Both the position numbers and the translations under genes were made by a program. Positions 55,404 through 63,473 of a stretch of DNA of 64,000 bases are shown here, in pieces (position 1 is the first letter of the stretch; every line of letters starts with the position of its first letter). The notes below the pieces were generated by a model. That model saw only the letters and a program-made list of their open reading frames with translations, ran no database searches and was not told the DNA's origin. The DNA is taken from assembly GCA_016193285.1 (NCBI GenBank), contig JACPSL010000038.1:1-64000 (forward strand), given 5' to 3'. The DNA is from Candidatus Melainabacteria bacterium. Its GTDB lineage: Bacteria > Cyanobacteriota > Vampirovibrionia > 2-02-FULL-35-15.

Positions 55404-57257
55404 GTGACACTAACTGAACAAAAACAAAAAAGAGTTGAAACACTAGAAGAAGCTATAATTAGATTTGCTGGTGATTCTGGTGATGGAATGCAACTTACTG
55501 GTGGTCAATTTACAAATGCAACTGCAATTGTAGGAAATGATTTAAGCACATTTCCAGATTTTCCAGCAGAAATTCGTGCACCTGCTGGATCATTAGCCGG
55601 GGTTAGTGCTTTTCAAATTCATTTTAGTAGTAAAGATATTCATACGCCAGGTGATATTCTTGATGTTCTTGTAGCAATGAATCCAGCTGCCCTAAGAACA
55701 AGCTTAAAAGATTTAAAACCTGGTGGAATGCTAATTATAAACTCAAATGCTTTTACAGAAATAAATTATAAGAAAGCTGGATATGAGACAAATCCACTGG
55801 ATGATAATCTTAGTCAAAAACATCAAGTTTTTCCAATTGAAATTTCAAGGCTTACACAACTTGCTCTTGAAGGTATGAACTTGCCTGGTAAGTTAATTGA
55901 TCGCAGTAAAAATCTTTTTGCTCTTGGCCTTATGTACTGGCTTTATTCAAGGCCAATGGAACCAACAATTAAATGGTTAAATAAAAAATTTGCTGACAAA
56001 CCAGAAATATTAGAAGCTAATTTAAAAGTTCTAAAAGCAGGTTATAACTATGGAGAAACAACTGAAACTTTTATTTCAAATTTTGAAATTAAACAAGCAA
56101 AAATTACACCAGGGAGATATAGAAATATTACAGGAAATGAAGCAACTGCTCTTGGACTAATTACTGCATCACAATTAAGTGGGCTTACAGTATTTTTAGG
56201 AAGCTATCCAATAACTCCTGCAAGTGATATTCTTCATGAGCTTTCAAAATACAAACATTTTGGAATTAGAACATTTCAAGCAGAAGATGAAATAGCTGCA
56301 ATTGGAGCTGCAGTAGGAGCCAGCTTTGCAGGTGGACTTGGTGTAACTACAACAAGTGGCCCAGGTGTATGCTTAAAATCTGAATTTATTAACTTAGCAG
56401 TAAAAACAGAACTGCCATTAATCATCTGTGATATTCAAAGAGGTGGACCAAGCACAGGACTACCTACAAAAACAGAACAAGGTGATTTGCTTCAGGCAAT
56501 GTTTGGAAGAAATGGAGACAGTCCGCTCCCAATACTTGCAGCAGCTACCCCAAGTGATTGTTTTGATACCATGCTTGAAGCAATAAGAATAGCAATAAAA
56601 TACATGACACCTGTATTTTTTATATCAGATGGTTATCTTGCAAATGGTTCTGAACCATGGAGAATACCTCAACTATCTGAATTATCAAAAATAAAAGTAA
56701 ACTTTCGAACTAAAGTGGATGGTTTCTTCCCTTACCTTCGTGATGAAAAAACTTTAGCAAGGCCTTGGGCAATTCCTGGAACAGCTGGGCTGGAACATGT
56801 GCTAACTGGTGTAGAGTCAGAACAAACAACAGGAAGAATTAGTTATGATCCAGTTAATCACGATGCAATGGTAAGAATTCGTGCTAGTAGGATTGCTCAA
56901 ATTGCAAATGATATTCCTAATGTAACAATAATATGTGGTGAAAAAAAAGGTGACTTGTTGATTTTAGGTTGGGGTAGTACATTGGGAGCTATTAATGAAG
57001 CAACAGAAAAATTAATTAAAGAAGGCTATAAAGTTTCTAATGCTCATCTTAGATGTTTAAATCCATTCCCCCAAAACCTTGGAGACATACTACAAAATTA
57101 CAAAAAAATCTTAATACCAGAAATTAACTTAGGCCAATTGAAGTTATTAATTAGAGCCAGGTATTTAGTTGATGCTCAGGGATTTAACATTATAAGTGGA
57201 CAACCACTTAAAGTAAATGCAATTGTTGAAGCAGCGGAGGAGCTGCTAAAAACGTAA
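55404..57257 (+). CDS. korA: 2-oxoacid:ferredoxin oxidoreductase, fused gamma-alpha subunit
   Basis: Oxidative decarboxylation of 2-oxoglutarate (or another 2-oxoacid) to acyl-CoA with ferredoxin reduction. In the 617-residue fusion the gamma domain comes first (FAGDSGDGMQLTGGQFTNAT through residue about 200), then the alpha pyrimidine-binding domain (GNEATALGLITASQLSGLTV, YPITPASDILHELSKYKHFG, QAEDEIAAIGAAVGASFAGG and TTTSGPGVCLKSEF) and domain II. YPITPASDI is shared by the 2-oxoglutarate type. The beta subunit korB follows after 81 bp. The two replace 2-oxoglutarate dehydrogenase in anaerobes or operate reductively. Confidence 0.92.
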   Translation: MTLTEQKQKRVETLEEAIIRFAGDSGDGMQLTGGQFTNATAIVGNDLSTFPDFPAEIRAPAGSLAGVSAFQIHFSSKDIHTPGDILDVLVAMNPAALRTSLKDLKPGGMLIINSNAFTEINYKKAGYETNPLDDNLSQKHQVFPIEISRLTQLALEGMNLPGKLIDRSKNLFALGLMYWLYSRPMEPTIKWLNKKFADKPEILEANLKVLKAGYNYGETTETFISNFEIKQAKITPGRYRNITGNEATALGLITASQLSGLTVFLGSYPITPASDILHELSKYKHFGIRTFQAEDEIAAIGAAVGASFAGGLGVTTTSGPGVCLKSEFINLAVKTELPLIICDIQRGGPSTGLPTKTEQGDLLQAMFGRNGDSPLPILAAATPSDCFDTMLEAIRIAIKYMTPVFFISDGYLANGSEPWRIPQLSELSKIKVNFRTKVDGFFPYLRDEKTLARPWAIPGTAGLEHVLTGVESEQTTGRISYDPVNHDAMVRIRASRIAQIANDIPNVTIICGEKKGDLLILGWGSTLGAINEATEKLIKEGYKVSNAHLRCLNPFPQNLGDILQNYKKILIPEINLGQLKLLIRARYLVDAQGFNIISGQPLKVNAIVEAAEELLKT

Positions 57258-57269
57258 CGGCGTAACGGC
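57254..57269. repeat. Octanucleotide repeat (GTAACGGC)2 at the korA stop
   Basis: Two GTAACGGC units include the korA stop codon TAA. Followed by a purine-rich, relatively GC-rich spacer (GAGAGGGGGAGAG) unlike the rest of the window. The unit is close to the reverse complement of the prmC octamer. Confidence 0.65.
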
Positions 57270-57338
57270 GAGAGGGGGAGAGAACAAACTATAGGGCAAC
57301 GGAGAGACGACGAAAGGGCATAGGACAATAAAGAGAAG

Positions 57339-58367
57339 ATGGTAATAAACGAACCACAAGAATATACAAGGGCAGATTTTGAATCAGAAAATGATATCAG
57401 GTGGTGTCCTGGTTGTGGAGATTATGCAATTTTATCTGCCCTTCAAACTGTTATGCCAACACTTGGAATACCAAAAGAAAAATTTGTTTTTGTTTCAGGG
57501 ATTGGTTGCTCAAGCAGGTTTCCACATTATATGAATTGCTATGGTTTTCATACAATACATGGCCGGGCACTTACAGTTGCAACAGGAGTAAAATCTATAA
57601 GCCCTGATCTTTCTGTCTGGGTAGCAACGGGAGATGGTGATGCATTAGCTATTGGTGGCAATCACTTTATACATGCAATTCGCAGAAATCAGGATCTTAA
57701 AATTCTTTTGTTTAATAACAGGATTTATGGTTTAACAAAAGGACAATACTCGCCAACTTCTGAACTTGGCAAAAAAACAAAATCAACCCCCTTTGGTTCA
57801 ATTGATAATCCAGTAAATCCAATTTCAATTGCAATTAGTGCAGGTGCAACTTTTGTAGCAAGAACAGTAGATAAAAATGTTAAACACATGGTAGAAGTTT
57901 TTAAGAAAGCAGCAGCACATAAAGGAACTGCATTTGTTGAGATTTATCAAAACTGTTTGGTGTTTAATGATAATGCATTTCGTGATTTCACAGAAAAAGA
58001 TCTTAAAGATGATCATTCTGTTTATTTAGAAGACGGTAAACCACTTGTTTTTAAGAAGAACCATGATAAAGCAATTAAACTAAATGGTTTTCATCCTGAA
58101 ATAATTGATGTAGCAAATGGAAGCATGAAAGATGCACTAATTTATAATTCAAAAGTTGAAGACAGAGGTCTTGCTTATGTAATTGGCCAGATGGGTGTTG
58201 AAAATGAAGAATTCCCAGTAGCATTTGGAATCTTAAGACAAGTTATACAACCTACTTATCAAGAACGTTTATTTGAACAAGAAAAAATCGCAAAAGAAAA
58301 GAAACCAAGAGCATCTCTAGAAGAAGTATTAAATGCTGGTGATACATGGGTGGTTAATTCAAGATAA
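57339..58367 (+). CDS. korB: 2-oxoacid:ferredoxin oxidoreductase beta subunit
   Basis: A 342-residue TPP-binding subunit. Cys23 and Cys26 in WCPGCGDY and a third in GIGCSSRFPHYMNCYG are the Fe-S cluster ligands. The TPP/Mg motif is GDGDALAIGGNHFIHAIRRN, followed by NNRIYGLTKGQYSPTSELGK. GLTKGQ.SPT is the 2-oxoglutarate/2-oxoacid family signature. ATG 57339 is preceded by AAGAGAAG, a weak ribosome-binding site. A palindromic element four bases beyond the stop may end transcription. Confidence 0.93.
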   Translation: MVINEPQEYTRADFESENDIRWCPGCGDYAILSALQTVMPTLGIPKEKFVFVSGIGCSSRFPHYMNCYGFHTIHGRALTVATGVKSISPDLSVWVATGDGDALAIGGNHFIHAIRRNQDLKILLFNNRIYGLTKGQYSPTSELGKKTKSTPFGSIDNPVNPISIAISAGATFVARTVDKNVKHMVEVFKKAAAHKGTAFVEIYQNCLVFNDNAFRDFTEKDLKDDHSVYLEDGKPLVFKKNHDKAIKLNGFHPEIIDVANGSMKDALIYNSKVEDRGLAYVIGQMGVENEEFPVAFGILRQVIQPTYQERLFEQEKIAKEKKPRASLEEVLNAGDTWVVNSR

Positions 58368-58370
58368 TCA

Positions 58371-58398
58371 GTAGAGGCTTGTCGTGGCAAGCCTCTAC
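58371..58398. repeat. 28-nt palindromic element between korB and the next gene
   Basis: Arms GTAGAGGCTTG and CAAGCCTCTAC surround TCGTGG. This is the only intergenic member of the family here; four bases after the korB stop, it could work as an mRNA 3' hairpin. Confidence 0.85.
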
Positions 58399-58416
58399 AT
58401 GGGTATATGGATTATA

Positions 58417-58445
58417 GAGAATTGGAGAATTGAAAATTGAAAATT
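58417..58445. repeat. Heptanucleotide repeat (GARAATT)4 over a start codon
   Basis: Units GAGAATT, G, GAGAATT, GAAAATT, GAAAATT: the reverse complement of the TTYTCAA arrays in other phase. The presumed TTG start of the following gene (58437) lies in the last two units. Confidence 0.85.
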
Positions 58446-60533
58446 TATAAAAAATTTGTAAATCTCTCTCTTTTATTTATTTTCTTAACTCATCAATCTG
58501 CACTTGCTGCATTTGATGTTAAAGGAATTCCTTTATTTAATGATGGAAATATTTGTGTAAATAAACTACAAGGAGATACTACAACAACTACTGGTTTAAA
58601 TTTATCGAGCTTACAGTCAAGTTCAGAAAGTGTTCAGTCAAATATTAGTAGCTCTGGTGGTTCATTATGTGATATGGTGCCTTTTTTTGTTGGAGGTGCA
58701 AAACTAACTACTACAAACGGAATAACTGTTCAAGCTGATCCAGTTGTTCAAGGACTTGGGAGAGGAATTTTAATTTCAGAAACAGCAGGGAATACAAGTG
58801 GAGTTACAAGTTCTGGTGAACCTACAGGTTTTAATTCACTTGTATCTCGTTTAGGAGGATTAGCCATTACAATTTTTGAAATTAGTTTACCAATAGGGTG
58901 TGATGTTATTGATGATGACGATGACATTGTGGGTGCAAGTTCAAATCTATCTCTCCTTAATGATTTTTCTTTTCCTACTTGTACTTCTACTAATGGTTTA
59001 GCTATTGATTGTAATGCAGCAAGTGGACTTTTAACTGCTGCTAATGGTTTAGTTCCAGCAACTAGTTCTACACCAGCAAAAATTAGGTTTGTAATTACTT
59101 CGTTTAATACAATAGCTGATGTAAATATGATTGATTCTATTTTAATTAAACTTGATTCACAAGATATTTTTTGTCCAAGTGATGTAACTGGGCCTCTTAC
59201 TGCAACTATAACTGCACAAAATGCAATTAACAATCCAACGATGACTGAAACATTAGGCACTGCTGATCTTGGCACACCAAGTGCTGCAGCAAAGATTAGT
59301 TATGCTACAGATACTGCTACTTCACAAAAGGGTGAAGTTTCAACAAATGAAGTTAGTACTACTCCAGTTTTAATAGGTGGATCTAGTACGACAAGTAACA
59401 TTATTCAGATAGAAGAACTACATAATGAAAGTATTCCAGTAGGTGGTTTTTCTTCTCCTGTTTTGATAAATCCATCTGTATCTTCTAATGCAGAAAATAA
59501 TACAGTTAATTTATGGCTTATTCCAACTTCTACTACTTTGTTTTCAAAAGTACCAAGTGCTTCAGATATTACTTTTTCTGATAATTCATTTATTGTTAAT
59601 TCAGAGCCTTACATAGTTAAAACAAATTCAGATGATTTAAATGCACCATTTGGGACATTAGTAATTTCTCTTAGAAAAAATCCTACTGGCACCAATCCAA
59701 GAACAACTAAAACAATAATTAAAATTAAAAATCTGCTTTTAAGTTCAGCAAGTACTACCGATAAAGACTCCACTATTTCTTTAGCTTTTTTTGAGCCAGT
59801 TTCAGGAGCCATTATAAATGTGCCTGGCGGGCTCTCAGTAAACAATTCCACAAATCCATCTAACCCACAGAACTTTTCTTCATTTGCAGTTGATTCTACT
59901 CGTGCACTTGCACAAAATGTAGTTGTTGGTAGTGCAGTTAATGAAGCAACAGCAGCATTACAAATTACTACAAATGCTGATTTAGCTAGTTTAACTTCCA
60001 GAGACACAGCATTAGGTACTCCGCAAATTGTAGATTTTACAAAAATAATTTCATCTCTAACAGCACCAGACACAAATAAGATCATGGTAACAATTGCAAA
60101 TTCAATATTGGCAATTAATGCAGAAAAGGGTGCTTCAATAAGTGGATCAAAAATAAAAATTGAATCTTTTGCAAAGGATTCAACGACTGCATTTGATTCA
60201 GTAACTATAACCAGTGGTAAAGATGGAGCATTTACTGCAAAACTTCAAGCAGATTTTTCAAAAGGAGATGTAACTTTAAATTTCGTCCAGACTATAAGCA
60301 GTGCTAATAGTTCTTTGTCAACAAAATTAATTCCAAAACCATCTACTGTAAGTTCTGGGCTAAGTTGTGATAAAACTGTTTGTGGATGTGATGATATAAA
60401 TTGTATTCCTACTGTTTCTTCACTTACAGCATATATTAGTAATAACGGTGGCCTACCTGAAATTATTTCAAAGGGTGGAGGTATATTGCAAGAAGTAATT
60501 AATTCGGCAAAAAAAGCATTAGGATTATCCTAG
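58437..60533 (+). CDS. Large exported Ser/Thr-rich protein, 698 aa
   Basis: The reading frame starts at TTG 58437, inside heptamer repeats; the next ATG is far downstream, and the signal peptide KIYKKFVNLSLLFIFLTHQS followed by ALAA needs this start. The mature protein is rich in Thr, Ser, Asn, Ala and Ile with short beta-strand repeats (ITTNADLASLTSRD; SISGSKIKIESFAKDS) and few aromatics. Cysteines cluster near the C-terminus (LSCDKTVCGCDDINCIP). It resembles cohesin-like or adhesin beta-sandwich proteins but no domain is recognised. Probably a surface protein. Confidence 0.68.
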   Translation: MKIYKKFVNLSLLFIFLTHQSALAAFDVKGIPLFNDGNICVNKLQGDTTTTTGLNLSSLQSSSESVQSNISSSGGSLCDMVPFFVGGAKLTTTNGITVQADPVVQGLGRGILISETAGNTSGVTSSGEPTGFNSLVSRLGGLAITIFEISLPIGCDVIDDDDDIVGASSNLSLLNDFSFPTCTSTNGLAIDCNAASGLLTAANGLVPATSSTPAKIRFVITSFNTIADVNMIDSILIKLDSQDIFCPSDVTGPLTATITAQNAINNPTMTETLGTADLGTPSAAAKISYATDTATSQKGEVSTNEVSTTPVLIGGSSTTSNIIQIEELHNESIPVGGFSSPVLINPSVSSNAENNTVNLWLIPTSTTLFSKVPSASDITFSDNSFIVNSEPYIVKTNSDDLNAPFGTLVISLRKNPTGTNPRTTKTIIKIKNLLLSSASTTDKDSTISLAFFEPVSGAIINVPGGLSVNNSTNPSNPQNFSSFAVDSTRALAQNVVVGSAVNEATAALQITTNADLASLTSRDTALGTPQIVDFTKIISSLTAPDTNKIMVTIANSILAINAEKGASISGSKIKIESFAKDSTTAFDSVTITSGKDGAFTAKLQADFSKGDVTLNFVQTISSANSSLSTKLIPKPSTVSSGLSCDKTVCGCDDINCIPTVSSLTAYISNNGGLPEIISKGGGILQEVINSAKKALGLS

Positions 60534-60544
60534 CAATGCTGCGA

Positions 60545-60550
60545 TATAAT
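60545..60550 (+). promoter_or_regulatory. -10 box TATAAT, leaderless glmS
   Basis: GATATAAT ends seven bases before ATG 60558. An imperfect hairpin (AGCATT...AATGCT, 60515-60540) at the end of the previous gene precedes it. Confidence 0.6.
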
Positions 60551-60557
60551 CATAACC

Positions 60558-62402
60558 ATGTGTGGCATTATTGGTTATGTGGGTGACAAAGGAGTAATTC
60601 CTATATTGCTTGAGGGTTTGCGCTCTCTTGAGTACAGAGGATATGATTCTACTGGAATTGCTATTTATGAAAACAATGACTTAAATGTTATAAAGTCTAT
60701 TGGTAAACTTTCTAAGCTTGAAGAGATTTTAAAAAATGGGAAAAATTGTAATAGTACAAATGGTCATGTAAGTTGTGGTATAGGGCATACCAGATGGGCT
60801 ACACATGGTGAACCTTCAGATATTAATGCTCACCCACATTTTGATCATGATGAAAAAATTGCAGTTGTTCATAATGGAATAATTAGAAATTATCAAGAGG
60901 TAAGAAAAGGGCTAGTTAATCTAGGAATAAAATTTTTAAGTGAGACTGATACAGAAGTAACTGTTCAATTAATTGCTAGTTATTTAAAAAGTTCAAAATC
61001 TATTCTAGATGCTATTTGTAAGGCAGTAAATGAACTTGAAGGGAGCTATGCACTTGCAATTATATTTAAAGATGAACCAAATAAAATTTATGCTGTAAGA
61101 AAAGAATCTCCACTTGTAATTGGAATTGGTAAAAAAGAAAATTATCTAGCAAGCGATTTACCTACAGTAAGTCGTTTTGTTGATAAAGTTATACGACTTG
61201 GTGATAATGAAATTGCTGAGATTACAAGCCATAAAGTTGAGTTTTTTAATTTTTGTGGTGGAAAAGTAAAAAAGACTATTCAGATTGTTACTAAGACGCA
61301 GGATTTTTTAGATAAAAGAGGTTTTAAACATTATCTTGCAAAAGAAATTAATGAACAAGCAGATGTAGTTTCTAATTTACTAAGTAATTTTTTGCAGGCA
61401 AATAAGATTCAGTTTAATCATTTAAGTTTGGATAAGGAGTATTTAAAGACTGTAGATCGCATCCTAATTCTTGCATGTGGTACAGCTTATCATGCAGGAT
61501 TAGTTGGTAAGCATGTTATAGAAACTTTAACAGGGCTTCCAACAGAAGTTCAATTTGCAAGTGAGTACTTAAATTCAGCAGTACTGCTTACACCTAAATC
61601 TCTTGTAATTGCTATAAGTCAATCAGGTGAGACAGCAGACACTCTTTCAGCTATTAAGAAAGCTATAAGCAGTGGTGCTAACTTAATAGGTATAACAAAT
61701 AGAGAAGGATCAGCTTTAACCGATCTTTCAAAAGAAAATTTAATTATAAGCAATGCTGGTGTTGAAGTAAGTGTTGCTGCAACAAAAACTTTTATTGCTC
61801 AAATTACTGTACTTTATTTATTAGCTATTTATATCTCTGAGTTCCGAGTTCTGGATTCCCACCTCCAAAATATAAAACAAGACCTCCGAGCAATTCCAAG
61901 GTTAATTGATCAAACACTTACTCGAGCAGAATACTATCAGGAACAAGTTACAAAATATGGAGATAAAAGAGATTTTGTTTTTATTGGAAGAGGAATAAAT
62001 TATCCAATTGCACTTGAGGCTGCATTAAAATTAAAAGAGTTAAGTTATATTCATGCAAGTGGTTATGCTTCAGGTGAGATGAAACATGGCCCAATTGCAG
62101 TTTTAGATCCAAATGTTCCTGTTGTTTCAATTATTGTTCCAGGCGAGACTTATGATCGTGTTCTTCAAAACAGTGTAGAAGCAAAAAGTAGATCTGCACC
62201 AATGATTGCAGTTGCTTGTGATGGTGATAAAAAAGTTGACAGTGTTTTTAATACTGTTTTACACATACCACTTGTATCAGAAATACTAAGTCCATTTTTA
62301 ACAGTAATACCCATGCAATTTTTAGCTTATTACATAGCAGAATATTTAGGAAGAGATATTGATCAACCGAGGAATTTAGCTAAATCGGTAACAGTAGAAT
62401 AG
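60558..62402 (+). CDS. glmS: Glutamine--fructose-6-phosphate aminotransferase
   Basis: First enzyme of UDP-GlcNAc synthesis. The 614-residue protein starts MCGIIGYVGDKG with the N-terminal Cys2 nucleophile of the glutaminase domain, GHTRWATHGEPSDINAHPH, and continues with two SIS domains (LACGTAYHAGLVGKHVIETL; ISQSGETADTLSAIKKA; ASGYASGEMKHGPIAVLD). The C-terminus LAKSVTVE is the family end. A short heptamer-like segment encodes SEFRVLDSH near residue 430. Its promoter is leaderless, so no glmS ribozyme could be accommodated in a 5' leader. Confidence 0.95.
   Translation: MCGIIGYVGDKGVIPILLEGLRSLEYRGYDSTGIAIYENNDLNVIKSIGKLSKLEEILKNGKNCNSTNGHVSCGIGHTRWATHGEPSDINAHPHFDHDEKIAVVHNGIIRNYQEVRKGLVNLGIKFLSETDTEVTVQLIASYLKSSKSILDAICKAVNELEGSYALAIIFKDEPNKIYAVRKESPLVIGIGKKENYLASDLPTVSRFVDKVIRLGDNEIAEITSHKVEFFNFCGGKVKKTIQIVTKTQDFLDKRGFKHYLAKEINEQADVVSNLLSNFLQANKIQFNHLSLDKEYLKTVDRILILACGTAYHAGLVGKHVIETLTGLPTEVQFASEYLNSAVLLTPKSLVIAISQSGETADTLSAIKKAISSGANLIGITNREGSALTDLSKENLIISNAGVEVSVAATKTFIAQITVLYLLAIYISEFRVLDSHLQNIKQDLRAIPRLIDQTLTRAEYYQEQVTKYGDKRDFVFIGRGINYPIALEAALKLKELSYIHASGYASGEMKHGPIAVLDPNVPVVSIIVPGETYDRVLQNSVEAKSRSAPMIAVACDGDKKVDSVFNTVLHIPLVSEILSPFLTVIPMQFLAYYIAEYLGRDIDQPRNLAKSVTVE
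61839..61859. repeat. Short heptamer repeat (GAGTTCC)3 inside glmS
   Basis: Units GAGTTCC, GAGTTCT, GGATTCC, in tandem, encode EFRVLDS in the linker between the SIS domains. Imperfect. Confidence 0.45.
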
Positions 62403-62408
62403 CTAAGA

Positions 62409-62414
62409 TATAAT
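62409..62414 (+). promoter_or_regulatory. -10 box TATAAT, leaderless hemE
   Basis: GATATAAT ends six bases before ATG 62421 and lies seven bases after the glmS stop. Confidence 0.6.
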
Positions 62415-62420
62415 ATTCTT

Positions 62421-63467
62421 ATGTTTAACAATCTTTTATTAAAAGCCTTAAACCATGAAATTGTTCCAAGACCACCAATTTGGTTAATGAGACAAGCAGG
62501 AAGATATCTTCCTGAATACCAGAAAATTAGATCTGAAATTAGTTTTTTAGAGCTATGTAATAATCCTGAACTTGCAGCAGAAGTTAGTTTGCAGCCTTAT
62601 AAAAGGTTTAATACAGATGCAGTAATTGTATTCTCGGACATTTTACTTCCAGCACAAAGAATGGGACTGGAGCTTGAGTTTACTGAAGAAGGGCCGAAAA
62701 TAAATAATTTAATTTCTTCTGAAAAAGATATTAAAAAATTACAGATCCCACTTGCAAATGAAGAAAATTATCCTACTTTAACAGCAATAAATATCTTAAA
62801 AAAAGAAATTGGTAAAAAAGTCCCAATAATTGGTTTTAGCGGAGCACCATGGACATTGTTTTGTTATATGACTGAAGGTTATAGCTCTAATAATTTTAAC
62901 TGTACAAAACAATTTTTATATTCAAGTCCAAAGTTAGCACATGAGCTACTAAGCAAAATTACAAATACTTTGTTTTTATATTTAACTATGCAAGTAAACT
63001 CAGGTGCAAGTGTCTTACAAATATTTGATACTTGGGCTGGAGTACTATCTCTTGATGACTATAAAACTTTTGCCTTGCCATATTTAAAACACTTACTTAG
63101 TGATTTAATGCCTCTTAAAACACCAATTATTTTATATTCAAATAATTCAAATCACCTTTTACCAAAAATATCTATGTTAAAGGTTGCTGCATTAAGTTTA
63201 GACTGGAGAAGTAATTTACAGGAGATAAGAGATAGCTATGGTTCAAGCATTGGGATTCAAGGTAATTTAGATCCAGCAGCTTTACTTACAGATCAAACAA
63301 TAGTTCGTGAGAAAACTAAAAACATGATCCAATCAATTAAAAACTGGCAAACAGGTTACATTTGTAATCTTGGACATGGAGTTTTACCAGTAACACCAGT
63401 TGAAAATGTCCATGCAATGATTGATACTGTTTTTGAATTTGCAAATGAACCGGTGATGGCATTATGA
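62421..63467 (+). CDS. hemE: Uroporphyrinogen decarboxylase
   Basis: Decarboxylates the four acetates of uroporphyrinogen III to form coproporphyrinogen III. The 348-residue protein has the substrate-binding RPPIWLMRQAGRYLPEYQKI near 17-36, VFSDILLPAQRMGLELEF with the catalytic Asp, GFSGAPWTLFCYMTEG and IQGNLDPAAL. NLGHGVLPVTPVENV is the C-terminal signature. The next gene, six bases downstream, is hemN, so the two consecutive heme steps are in one operon. Confidence 0.95.
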   Translation: MFNNLLLKALNHEIVPRPPIWLMRQAGRYLPEYQKIRSEISFLELCNNPELAAEVSLQPYKRFNTDAVIVFSDILLPAQRMGLELEFTEEGPKINNLISSEKDIKKLQIPLANEENYPTLTAINILKKEIGKKVPIIGFSGAPWTLFCYMTEGYSSNNFNCTKQFLYSSPKLAHELLSKITNTLFLYLTMQVNSGASVLQIFDTWAGVLSLDDYKTFALPYLKHLLSDLMPLKTPIILYSNNSNHLLPKISMLKVAALSLDWRSNLQEIRDSYGSSIGIQGNLDPAALLTDQTIVREKTKNMIQSIKNWQTGYICNLGHGVLPVTPVENVHAMIDTVFEFANEPVMAL

Positions 63468-63473
63468 ATAAGT

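Noticed and set aside
58748-60085. Two long minus-strand frames within the 698-residue gene
   Set aside because: Antisense frames produced by low stop-codon frequency in the Ser/Thr-rich gene; no start signals, while the + frame has a signal peptide.
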